A stretch of DNA of 10,682 nt. It comes from Desulfobacula sp. Its GTDB lineage: Bacteria; Desulfobacterota; Desulfobacteria; Desulfobacterales; Desulfobacteraceae. Position 1 is the stretch's first letter, and every line of letters begins with the position of its first letter. The stretch lies in NCBI GenBank assembly GCA_023139225.1, contig JAGLNZ010000146.1, forward strand, positions 1-10,682, written 5' to 3'. The translations under genes were made by a program, and so were the position numbers. A model generated the notes under the pieces. That model worked only from the letters and a program-made list of their open reading frames with translations. It did no database searches and was not told the DNA's origin. This document shows, one piece after another, positions 1 through 5,953 of this stretch.

Positions 1-789
1 CTTGTAAAGGCATTAAGGGTTCCCCATGTCAGGGGACGTTGGGGGGAAATTACCTTAAAAAGGGTGGCTGAGCTTGCCGGGATGACAGAGTATTGCGATT
101 TTGAAGAACAGCTTTCATCCGGTTCCGGTAAAGGTTCTATCCGGCCTGACATGGTGGTCACCCTGCCGGAAAATCGAAAAATTATCATTGATTCAAAGGT
201 TCCTTTGATGGCCTATCTTGATGCCCTGGAAGCATCCGGCGAAAAGGAAAGGCAGGATCGGATGAAAGATCATGGACGCCAGGTACTCACGCATATTTCA
301 AACCTGTCATCCAAGAATTATTTTCAACAGATTTCCCCGACTCCTGAATTTGTGGTGCTGTTCATTCCGGGAGAGAATTTTTTCAGTGCAGCCCTGATTC
401 ATTACCCGGATCTGATTGAAAAAGGGATAGAAAAGGGAGTGATTCTTGCCACGCCTACTACCCTGATAGCACTTTTAAAGGCTGTTTCCTATTCCTGGAA
501 ACAAAAAAAAAGCTATGAAAACGCAGAAGAGATCAGGAATCTTGGAGTGGATCTTTTTTCAAGGCTTTGCAGCATGACCGACAATATCAATCGCCTTGGA
601 AAGGATATTGAAAAGTGTGTTTCAACCTATAACAGGACAGTGGGTGCATTGGAAACAAGGGTCATGTCTACGGCTAAAAAACTGGAAAGCCTGGAGGTTT
701 CTTCCCAAACCATGGATGATTTGCAGGAAATAGATTATTCAAAAACATTTACCAGAGAATTTAACAAGCGGGGTCAAGATGATGAATAA
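1..789 (+). CDS. rmuC: DNA recombination protein RmuC, 5'-truncated by window edge
   Basis: The reading frame is open from base 1, so the gene begins left of the window; 262 codons are visible. The GTG at 64 is an internal valine, because the codons before it (LVKALRVPHVRGRWGEITL) already match the conserved RmuC core (GRWGE motif). Other family hallmarks are the RPDMVV...IIIDSKVPL segment (a PD-(D/E)XK-like nuclease core with an Asp and a DSK), FIPGENFFSAAL, and ATPTTLIALLKAVSYSWKQ. A charged, probably helical tail follows. The N-terminal membrane anchor and coiled coil usual in RmuC would lie off the left edge. RmuC proteins are linked genetically to limiting inversions between short inverted repeats; their biochemistry is poorly defined. 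The gene overlaps mltA by 11 bases, suggesting co-transcription. Family assignment is secure. Confidence 0.93.
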   Translation, partial: LVKALRVPHVRGRWGEITLKRVAELAGMTEYCDFEEQLSSGSGKGSIRPDMVVTLPENRKIIIDSKVPLMAYLDALEASGEKERQDRMKDHGRQVLTHISNLSSKNYFQQISPTPEFVVLFIPGENFFSAALIHYPDLIEKGIEKGVILATPTTLIALLKAVSYSWKQKKSYENAEEIRNLGVDLFSRLCSMTDNINRLGKDIEKCVSTYNRTVGALETRVMSTAKKLESLEVSSQTMDDLQEIDYSKTFTREFNKRGQDDE

Positions 790-2014
790 GATGTCAGTGA
801 ATATCATTTCGGCCTTCTTTTTTGTGATCATCGTCTGTTTTTTTAGCGGATGTCATCCGGGACCGGGAGTCAGAGAGGAAATTACACAATTTAATTGCCT
901 TAAAAAATTAAAACCTAAAAAACATCCGTTGTTTATTGATAATTTGGATTTTCAAGGTCTTGCTACTTCCATTGATCACAGCCTTGAGTATTTTAAAAGG
1001 GTCCCTCTGGAAAGAAAATACCAGTATGGCAATCAGATATTCAATGCTGCCCATATGATTATCTCTTTGGAAACGTTTAAAGCATTTTTGGAAAATAAAC
1101 CCTCCACAAAAGCGTTGAATGAATTTATCAAGTCTTCTTTTATTGTTTATGAAGCAGCAGGGAATGAGGATAAAGAAGTACTTTATACAGGATATTTTGA
1201 GCCCACCTATGATGGCAGCCTTAAAAGGAGCAATACCTACCCGTATCCTGTTTATTCCAAACCAGAGGATTTGCTGGAAATCGATTTGTCAGTGTTTTCA
1301 GCTCAGTACAAAGGTCACAAACGATTAAAGGCCAGGGTTCACGATTCAACAAAAAGGGTGGTGCCGTATTATTCAAGAAAGCAAATTAACTCCATAGAAG
1401 ATTTTTTCATAAAATCAGAACCTGTTGTATGGCTGAAAAGCAGGGTAGATCGTTTTTTTCTTGAAATTCAGGGCTCGGGAAGAATTGTTTTGGATCAGGG
1501 GGATGTAGTACGGGTTCATTATGCGGCAAGCAATGGGAACGCATACCGATCCATTGGGAGATATTTGATAGAAAAAAATGAAATTTTAAAAGAAAATATG
1601 TCCATGCAGGCCATCAGAACCTGGCTTGAGATGCATCCCCAAAGAATGGATGAAGTCCTTCACCATAATGAGAGTTTTGTTTTTTTTCAAAAGGAAGAAG
1701 GCGGCCCCTATGGCAGTCTTGGTGTCGAAGTTACAGCTTTTCGTTCCATTGCCACGGATAGAAGATTATTTCCCAAGGGAGCTTTATGCTTTATGCAGGC
1801 CCAATTGCCGGATAAAATAAATATTAATCCTTTAAAGGAATGGGAAAAAGCCTGTTTTTTTGTATTGAACCAGGATACGGGTGGTGCCATTAAAGGGCCC
1901 GCAAGGGCGGATCTTTTTTGCGGGAATAGTAATTATGCCCAATTTACCGCAGGCCATATGAATAAATATGGGAAGCTGTTTTTTCTTGTCCTGAAGCCGA
2001 ATCGGGGCAGCTAA
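779..2014 (+). CDS. mltA: Membrane-bound lytic murein transglycosylase A (lipoprotein)
   Basis: 411 residues. It would cleave the MurNAc-GlcNAc bond of peptidoglycan to give 1,6-anhydroMurNAc ends, anchored to the outer membrane from the periplasmic side. The N-terminus has a hydrophobic helix (about residues 8-22) ending in a lipobox, FSGC, with Cys25 as the lipidation site. The middle contains the MltA-specific VLYTGYFEP motif, KSRVDRFFLEIQGSGR and YAASNGNAYRSIGRYL. The C-terminal 3D domain reads NQDTGGAIKGPARADLFCG; Asp366 and Asp378 are the conserved aspartates, and Asp378 aligns with the E. coli catalytic Asp308 by motif position. Length and domain order are normal. The start at 779 overlaps the rmuC stop; GGGG at 770-773 is a weak ribosome site, and the ATG at 791 is an alternative that would still keep the lipobox. 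Confidence 0.93.
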   Translation: MMNKMSVNIISAFFFVIIVCFFSGCHPGPGVREEITQFNCLKKLKPKKHPLFIDNLDFQGLATSIDHSLEYFKRVPLERKYQYGNQIFNAAHMIISLETFKAFLENKPSTKALNEFIKSSFIVYEAAGNEDKEVLYTGYFEPTYDGSLKRSNTYPYPVYSKPEDLLEIDLSVFSAQYKGHKRLKARVHDSTKRVVPYYSRKQINSIEDFFIKSEPVVWLKSRVDRFFLEIQGSGRIVLDQGDVVRVHYAASNGNAYRSIGRYLIEKNEILKENMSMQAIRTWLEMHPQRMDEVLHHNESFVFFQKEEGGPYGSLGVEVTAFRSIATDRRLFPKGALCFMQAQLPDKININPLKEWEKACFFVLNQDTGGAIKGPARADLFCGNSNYAQFTAGHMNKYGKLFFLVLKPNRGS

Positions 2015-3051
2015 ATCCATTCAACATCATTTGAGTAAAACCCAAGGATGACTTTTTTGCCGGGATAAAGATCAAGGCGGCTGACTTGATCGGGGGGAAG
2101 CGTCAGAATAAAACAAAGATCGTGGATAGAGATGGTGGTCATGATATGTCCGCTTTTTTTTTCCAAAAGCATGGAAACTATATGGCCGGATAGTTGATTG
2201 TCCATACCATTGCCCGGTTGTTTTTTAAGGGCAATGGAAATATTTTTTTTTCTGATAATGGCAGTGCATGTTTTAGGGGCAGGGGCTTTAAGAGTGATGA
2301 TCTGTCCGTCATCAAGTTTTTTTACAAGGGGTTTGTCATCCGGTTTTACATCCGGTTTTACAAAGGGCCCTGTGATAATATTTTCCATACCAGTGGAAAA
2401 TATATTTCCTTTAAAGATGGAAAGTTGTCTGTCGCTGATGGAATAGAGCCATTGCAGATCATGGCTTGCAATGACAAGGGTGGTTCCCCAATTATCCCGG
2501 GCTTTTAAAGAAGCCTGGCGGATCAGTCGGGCACTTTCAGTGTCAACACTTGCAATGGGCTCATCAAGGAGCAGCACCTCGGGTTTTAAGATCAGCCGGG
2601 CAGCCATGGCAACCCTCTGGGCTTCCCCACCTGACAATTCGTGCCATTTCCTTTGGGCAAAATTTTGATAGTCAAGCCCGACATTCAAAAGAGCTTTTTT
2701 TACCCTGTTTTCAAGGTTGTTTTTATCTTTTCTGATTTTTAAACCATAGGTAATATTTTCAAAAACAGTCCGTTTTAGAAGATAGGGCTTTTGGGTCAGA
2801 AGGGTTATTTTTGACCGGACGGTTGAAGAAAAGGGAAGTTCAAGGTGCCCTTTATAAAAGATGCGACCCCGGGTTGGTTTCCGGGCAAAGGCTAAAAGTT
2901 TTAAAAGAGTGCTTTTCCCACTGCCATTTGGCCCGATAAGGCCTGTAATCGATCCGGTTTCGATTTTAAGGTCATCAATATCAAGCACTTTCGTGTTGCC
3001 ATAATAGTGTTGGATGTTTTTTAAATGGTATGCGAAATCTTTTTTTGTCAT
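2011..3051 (-). CDS. tupC: Tungstate ABC transporter ATP-binding protein with C-terminal TOBE-like domain
   Basis: 346 residues; the cytoplasmic ATPase that would power TupAB tungstate import. Visible ABC motifs are Walker A GPNGSGKST (residues 40-48), Q-loop Gln87, signature LSGGE (139-143), Walker B VLLLDEP (159-165) and switch His197. After residue 225 comes a linker with repeated KP steps (FVKPDVKPDDKPLVKK). A C-terminal region (about 262-346) then resembles a TOBE/molybdopterin-binding-like fold, with a SGHIVSMLLEKKSGHIMTTI stretch. Simple TupC ATPases are nearer 200-250 residues, so the C-terminal extension is more like ModC/WtpC. In ModC the TOBE region can bind oxyanion and inhibit transport; whether it does so here is inference. 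The start codon lies in an ATGA overlap with the tupB stop, implying translational coupling. The stop overlaps the convergent mltA stop by 4 bases. ModC/WtpC is the alternative name; the neighbours favour Tup. Confidence 0.86.
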   Translation of the reverse strand: MTKKDFAYHLKNIQHYYGNTKVLDIDDLKIETGSITGLIGPNGSGKSTLLKLLAFARKPTRGRIFYKGHLELPFSSTVRSKITLLTQKPYLLKRTVFENITYGLKIRKDKNNLENRVKKALLNVGLDYQNFAQRKWHELSGGEAQRVAMAARLILKPEVLLLDEPIASVDTESARLIRQASLKARDNWGTTLVIASHDLQWLYSISDRQLSIFKGNIFSTGMENIITGPFVKPDVKPDDKPLVKKLDDGQIITLKAPAPKTCTAIIRKKNISIALKKQPGNGMDNQLSGHIVSMLLEKKSGHIMTTISIHDLCFILTLPPDQVSRLDLYPGKKVILGFYSNDVEWI

Positions 3052-3734
3052 TGTTTCCTTAAAAAAGACAGTGATAGATTCACAATAAAGGCAATGGTGA
3101 TTAAAACAAGTCCCAGTGCAATGCCATCGGCAAAAAGCCCCTTGTTTGTTTCAAGGGCAATGGCTGTGGTAATTGTTCTGGTGTGGTACTTGATATTGCC
3201 GCCGACCATCATTGATATGCCAACCTCGGTTAACACTCTGCCATAAGCCGTGACCGCTGCCGCCAGAATGCCGTACCTGACCTCCCAGAGACAGGTGGCA
3301 ACGATATGGCGCTTTCCTGCACCAAGGGTGACAAGGGTCAGTTTAAGGTCACGGTCTATGTTTTCAATGGTAGAGGCGGTGATTGCTGTTACGATCGGGA
3401 ATGCAAGAATCGTCTGGCCTATTGCAATTCCTGTAAGGGTAAAAAGCAGACCCAGTTCACCTAAAGGTCCCTGCCGAGAAATAAATGCATAAACAGTAAG
3501 GCCGATGAAAACCGTTGGAAGGGCAAGCATGGTATCAAGGATTGTTCTTAAATGCTTTTTGCCTTTAAAGTCAAAATATCCGAGAAGAAACCCGCAGGGT
3601 AAGCCTGTTCCAATACTTAAAAGCATGGAGCAGGTAGATACTTTCAATGTTGCAAAGACTGCAGTCCAGGTCGAGCTGTCGCCGCCTATCAGAAGCTCAA
3701 TGGCTTTGATAAAACCTGCAACAATAAAATCCAT
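3048..3734 (-). CDS. tupB: Tungstate ABC transporter permease
   Basis: 228 residues; the inner-membrane channel subunit, probably a homodimer, working with TupA and TupC. About five hydrophobic segments are visible, including WTAVFATLKVSTCSMLLSIG, TMLALPTVFIGLTVYAF, IAIGQTILAFPIVTAI and GIALGLVLITIAFIVNLSL. The cytoplasmic EAA-type coupling loop is LVTLGAGKRHIVATCLWEVR followed by AYGRVLTEVG. A single compact permease of about 230 residues matches TupB and is smaller than typical PstC/PstA. The ribosome site AAAGG lies a few bases upstream of the ATG. tupA ends 12 bases upstream and tupC starts inside its stop codon, so the three genes look like one operon. Confidence 0.9.
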   Translation of the reverse strand: MDFIVAGFIKAIELLIGGDSSTWTAVFATLKVSTCSMLLSIGTGLPCGFLLGYFDFKGKKHLRTILDTMLALPTVFIGLTVYAFISRQGPLGELGLLFTLTGIAIGQTILAFPIVTAITASTIENIDRDLKLTLVTLGAGKRHIVATCLWEVRYGILAAAVTAYGRVLTEVGISMMVGGNIKYHTRTITTAIALETNKGLFADGIALGLVLITIAFIVNLSLSFLRKQ

Positions 3735-3746
3735 AATGACCTTTAG

Positions 3747-4577
3747 TTATTTTGCGTTTGGTATAAACAGCTTCTGCCCAAGTAACCTGAAGTCTTTTAT
3801 CAGGTTTTGGGCATTTTGTGAAGCCATCCAGTCTGAGAATTTGAGCGCCAGATCATATTTAGCATTGGGGCAGTTTTTCGGATCAAGTGTTAATACACTG
3901 TATTGATTTAAAAGGATTGCATCACCCTCAACCAGAATTTTTAATGGGGCATTGCCGCCTTTTGTGGACTGGTATTTGATATAAGTGCCTCTGTCGGTCA
4001 TGGTGTAACCGTCTCTTTCCTGGGCAATATTGATGGTTGCAAGCATTCCCTGTCCTGTCTGAACGTACCATTTTTCTTTGTCAGGCAGCTGGATACCGGC
4101 ATTTTTCCATAAAAGTTTTTCTTTTTTATTGGTCCCGGAATCATCCCCCCGGCTCATGAACACGGCCTGTTTGTTAGTAATAGTAGTAAAGGCATCTGAT
4201 ATGTTTTTACCTTTTATGCCGGCCGGATCATTTTCAGGTCCAATGATGACAAAATCATTATACATAACCTGTCTTCTGTCTTTACCGTATCCTTTTGCGA
4301 TATATTTTTTTTCTGCAGGCGGGGCATGAACCAGCAGAACATCAACATCACAGTTCTGGCCAAGCTTTAATGCCTTTCCGGTTCCTGTTGCAGTCCATTT
4401 CAGGTTGATGCCTGTTTCTTGTTCAAAGTGAGGGATAAGATACTCTAAGAGGCCTGTGTTATCCGTACTGGTGGTTGTCGCCATCATTAGGCTTTTGCTC
4501 TGGGCCTGTGTGCCAATGGTCAGGATTATTGTGAAAATAATCGCTAATATACCGGTAAAGTTTATTTTTCTGCTCAT
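3747..4577 (-). CDS. tupA: Tungstate-binding periplasmic protein
   Basis: 276 residues; the exported solute receptor that would capture tungstate and deliver it to TupB. A signal peptide is clear: basic start MSRK, hydrophobic core to about residue 22, probable cleavage around TQAQS (24-27). The mature start carries the TupA hallmark ATTTSTDNTGLLEYL (33-47). It also has TGTGKAL (64-70), SRGDDSGTNKKE (142-153) and TGQGMLATI (from 174), all typical of this family rather than of ModA or WtpA. Tungstate selectivity is family knowledge; specificity over molybdate cannot be proven from sequence. The ribosome site GGAG sits 8 bases before the ATG. It is first in the tupABC operon, with a 142-base upstream gap that probably carries its promoter. 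Tungsten would serve enzymes such as W-formate dehydrogenase or aldehyde oxidoreductase, none of which is in the window. Confidence 0.92.
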   Translation of the reverse strand: MSRKINFTGILAIIFTIILTIGTQAQSKSLMMATTTSTDNTGLLEYLIPHFEQETGINLKWTATGTGKALKLGQNCDVDVLLVHAPPAEKKYIAKGYGKDRRQVMYNDFVIIGPENDPAGIKGKNISDAFTTITNKQAVFMSRGDDSGTNKKEKLLWKNAGIQLPDKEKWYVQTGQGMLATINIAQERDGYTMTDRGTYIKYQSTKGGNAPLKILVEGDAILLNQYSVLTLDPKNCPNAKYDLALKFSDWMASQNAQNLIKDFRLLGQKLFIPNAK

Positions 4578-4626
4578 TTTTAAGTCTCCAATAAAGTATT
4601 CAAAATTTGTTTGTTAAAATGAAATT

Positions 4627-4655
4627 TGAATAGGTTAATATCGGAAAATAGTCAA
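4627..4655 (-). promoter_or_regulatory. Possible tupA promoter (-35 TTGACT, -10 TATTCA)
   Basis: On the minus strand TTGACT (4655-4650) is followed by a 17-base spacer and TATTCA (4632-4627). The -35 matches five of six consensus positions, but the -10 matches only three, so this would be weak or activator-dependent. It sits about 50 bases upstream of the tupA start. No ModE-like palindrome and no molybdenum-cofactor-type riboswitch fold was recognised in the 142-base gap, but neither was searched computationally. Confidence 0.25.
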
Positions 4656-4720
4656 CATAATGTTTGAAAATTTTATTGAAAAAAGAAAATACTTACTAAA
4701 AGGTACAGATAATTACAACA

Positions 4721-4969
4721 TTATCGATCTTTTAGGAAAAGATCGTGATATTCATCTTCTGAAATATGCTGTTTCAATTTGTTATTAATAAACAGGTATA
4801 TTTCTTCAAGTTCCTGATCTGACAGCCTTGGGACAAGAGTTTTTAAAAAAGAGTCCTCGGAAAATTTTTGAAGATAGAACATAATAGTTTCTTCATCTGT
4901 TGCCCGGTCAAAGCCCAAAGCCCCCAGGCCTTGATATTTCTGAACAAAATTATGTGTATCTTTTTTCAT
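4721..4969 (-). CDS. Small conserved-looking cytoplasmic protein, unknown function
   Basis: 82 residues, soluble and rich in Asp, Glu, Lys and Leu, with no signal peptide or membrane segment. I do not recognise a named domain. Visible features are an N-terminal FVQKYQGLGALGFDRATDEETIMFYL stretch with an aromatic/acidic pattern, then two probable amphipathic helices (KFSEDSFLKTLVPRLSDQELEEIYLFINNKLKQH) and an acidic C-terminus ending in SEDEYHDLFLKDR. The frame could open at 5023 or 4975, but AAAGGA at 4979-4984 is 9 bases before the ATG at 4969, only 3 from the ATG at 4975, and far from 5023, so 4969 is preferred. It lies between a receiver gene and tupA on the same strand (102- and 142-base gaps). 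A role tied to either neighbour is only a guess. Good ribosome site and protein-like composition support it as a real gene. Confidence 0.72.
   Translation of the reverse strand: MKKDTHNFVQKYQGLGALGFDRATDEETIMFYLQKFSEDSFLKTLVPRLSDQELEEIYLFINNKLKQHISEDEYHDLFLKDR
4725..4745. repeat. Perfect 9-base inverted repeat with 3-base loop at gene end
   Basis: Arms CGATCTTTT (4725-4733) and AAAAGATCG (4737-4745) are exact reverse complements separated by AGG. The element covers the last codons of the 82-residue gene, finishing just short of its stop. Neither strand has a T-run directly after it, so it is not a standard intrinsic terminator. It could be a 3' mRNA-stabilising hairpin or partial terminator between the small gene and tupA. 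Confidence 0.6.
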
Positions 4970-4978
4970 ATTCATCAA

Positions 4979-4984
4979 TCCTTT
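4979..4984 (-). promoter_or_regulatory. Ribosome binding site deciding the start of the 82-residue gene
   Basis: AAAGGA on the minus strand lies 9 bases upstream of the ATG at 4969. The spacing is normal for this start and too short for the in-frame ATG at 4975, which is why the shorter protein is annotated. Confidence 0.6.
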
Positions 4985-5071
4985 ATTTGTTAATTTCAAT
5001 TGAAACGGATCATCAGCCGTCAATTTATGCCGGGAAATGATAATGAGGTGTTGAGTCGGCCTCTTTGCGTA

Positions 5072-5446
5072 CTATGAATTGCTTTTTTTAAATGCACTCT
5101 GTGCGGCATCAAAAAGAGTCTGCAATGGAACCGGTTTTGAAAAATAGTCTTCAAATCCCGCCTTTTTGCATTCTGAAGATTTATAGTTGGATGCGTATCC
5201 GGTAACGGCATAGGCAATTGTTTCAGGTGTTTTTTTAATAACTTTTTTGCATAGGTCTACTCCGCTCATACCGGGAAGGTTAAGATCTAAGAACATGACA
5301 CGAATGGTTTCTTTGTCAAGGACTTCAAGCGCCTGTTCACCGGACTCGGCACAAAACACAGTATACCCTTTATGTGTCAGAGCGGTCACAAACAGTTTCC
5401 GTATGGCTTCTTCGTCGTCAACAACCAGGATTTTTTTATTTTTCAT
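5072..5446 (-). CDS. Single-domain response regulator (CheY-like receiver)
   Basis: 124 residues consisting only of a receiver domain. All catalytic positions are present: acidic pair Asp10-Asp11 in ILVVDDEE, phospho-acceptor Asp54 in MFLDLNLPGMSG, Thr82 in AVTGYA, and Lys104 in FSKPV. There is no DNA-binding or enzymatic output, so it would act by protein-protein contact, as a phosphorelay intermediate, or as a phosphate sink. The frame extends up to 5527, but those 27 extra residues are translated AT-rich intergenic DNA. AAGG seven bases before the ATG at 5446 supports the chosen start. It is divergent from the HPt gene across a 171-base AT-rich gap, making HPt an obvious candidate partner (inference). 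A small unknown gene and tupABC follow on the same strand; co-transcription is possible but unproven. Confidence 0.9.
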   Translation of the reverse strand: MKNKKILVVDDEEAIRKLFVTALTHKGYTVFCAESGEQALEVLDKETIRVMFLDLNLPGMSGVDLCKKVIKKTPETIAYAVTGYASNYKSSECKKAGFEDYFSKPVPLQTLFDAAQSAFKKSNS

Positions 5447-5529
5447 AGAAAACCTTAAAATAAGATATGCAGAGTTATTTTTAATCGGTATTTTTTTAAA
5501 AAGCAATAATTTTATTTTTAATTTCAAGG

Positions 5530-5558
5530 TTTACAATTGATAAAAATTTATTTATAAT
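5530..5558 (+). promoter_or_regulatory. Sigma-70-type promoter for the HPt/phosphatase/kinase operon
   Basis: TTTACA (5530-5535, five of six -35 positions), a 17-base spacer, then TATAAT (5553-5558, perfect -10). Transcription would begin near 5565, giving a leader of about 50 bases before the HPt start. The surrounding DNA is extremely AT-rich, so chance matches are easy, but spacing and location are ideal. Confidence 0.6.
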
Positions 5559-5617
5559 TTTTTAAATATTACTATTTCTTATCTTTTTTCTATTCAAGAC
5601 ATAAACAAGGAGCCCTT

Positions 5618-5926
5618 ATGGATTTTAAAGATCTTGCGTCAAGGCTGGGGATCGATGAAGATGATTTTCAAGAGCTTGTCGAGCTTTTTGTAACCACTAC
5701 TTTATCTGATATCGAAAAAATTAAAAAAGGGGTTCAAGAAGGCAATAGTCAGGACGCTGCCGCTGCATCTCATTCTATTAAAGGTGCTGCAGGCAACCTT
5801 GGATTTGATGATATCTTCACTCTTGCCAAGGACATGGAAATGCAGGCCAAGCAGGGAAGTATGGATAATTTTGAAGATTATATCCGTGATCTTGAGAACG
5901 GGGTGAGTGCCCTTAATAATATATAG
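5618..5926 (+). CDS. Histidine phosphotransfer (HPt) protein
   Basis: 102 residues, nearly all one HPt four-helix domain. The phospho-accepting His52 lies in the canonical SHSIKGAAGNLGF motif with Lys55 and Gly56 in place, and a following helix FTLAKDMEMQAKQG completes the signature. It would shuttle phosphoryl groups between a hybrid histidine kinase and receiver domains in the cytoplasm. The kinase is not in the window. Ribosome site AAGGAG (5607-5612) is 5 bases before the ATG. The receiver-phosphatase gene starts 27 bases downstream, and a CheY-like receiver is divergent upstream; both are candidate acceptors. Context resembles HptB of the HptB-HsbR-HsbA pathway in Pseudomonas, but no orthology is claimed. 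Confidence 0.92.
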   Translation: MDFKDLASRLGIDEDDFQELVELFVTTTLSDIEKIKKGVQEGNSQDAAAASHSIKGAAGNLGFDDIFTLAKDMEMQAKQGSMDNFEDYIRDLENGVSALNNI

Positions 5927-5953
5927 TGTTTGATTTGAAAAAGGTCTATACTT

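Noticed and set aside
64..66. GTG at 64 as the rmuC start
   Set aside because: Conserved RmuC residues are encoded in frame upstream to the window edge.
2194..2735. Plus-strand open frames antisense to tupC
   Set aside because: The opposite strand carries every ABC ATPase motif, and these frames show no domain or ribosome site.
4578..4720. Molybdenum/tungsten cofactor riboswitch or ModE-type operator upstream of tupA
   Set aside because: No extended conserved fold or clear palindromic operator was recognised by eye; only an imperfect GTT/AAC symmetry near 4634-4655 is present.
4970..5023. Longer form of the small protein starting at 5023
   Set aside because: No ribosome site precedes 5023, while AAAGGA is well placed for 4969.
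5447..5527. N-terminal extension of the receiver protein
   Set aside because: The extra 27 residues are Lys/Ile/Leu-rich translation of intergenic AT-rich DNA, and the AAGG ribosome site and receiver fold both start at 5446.
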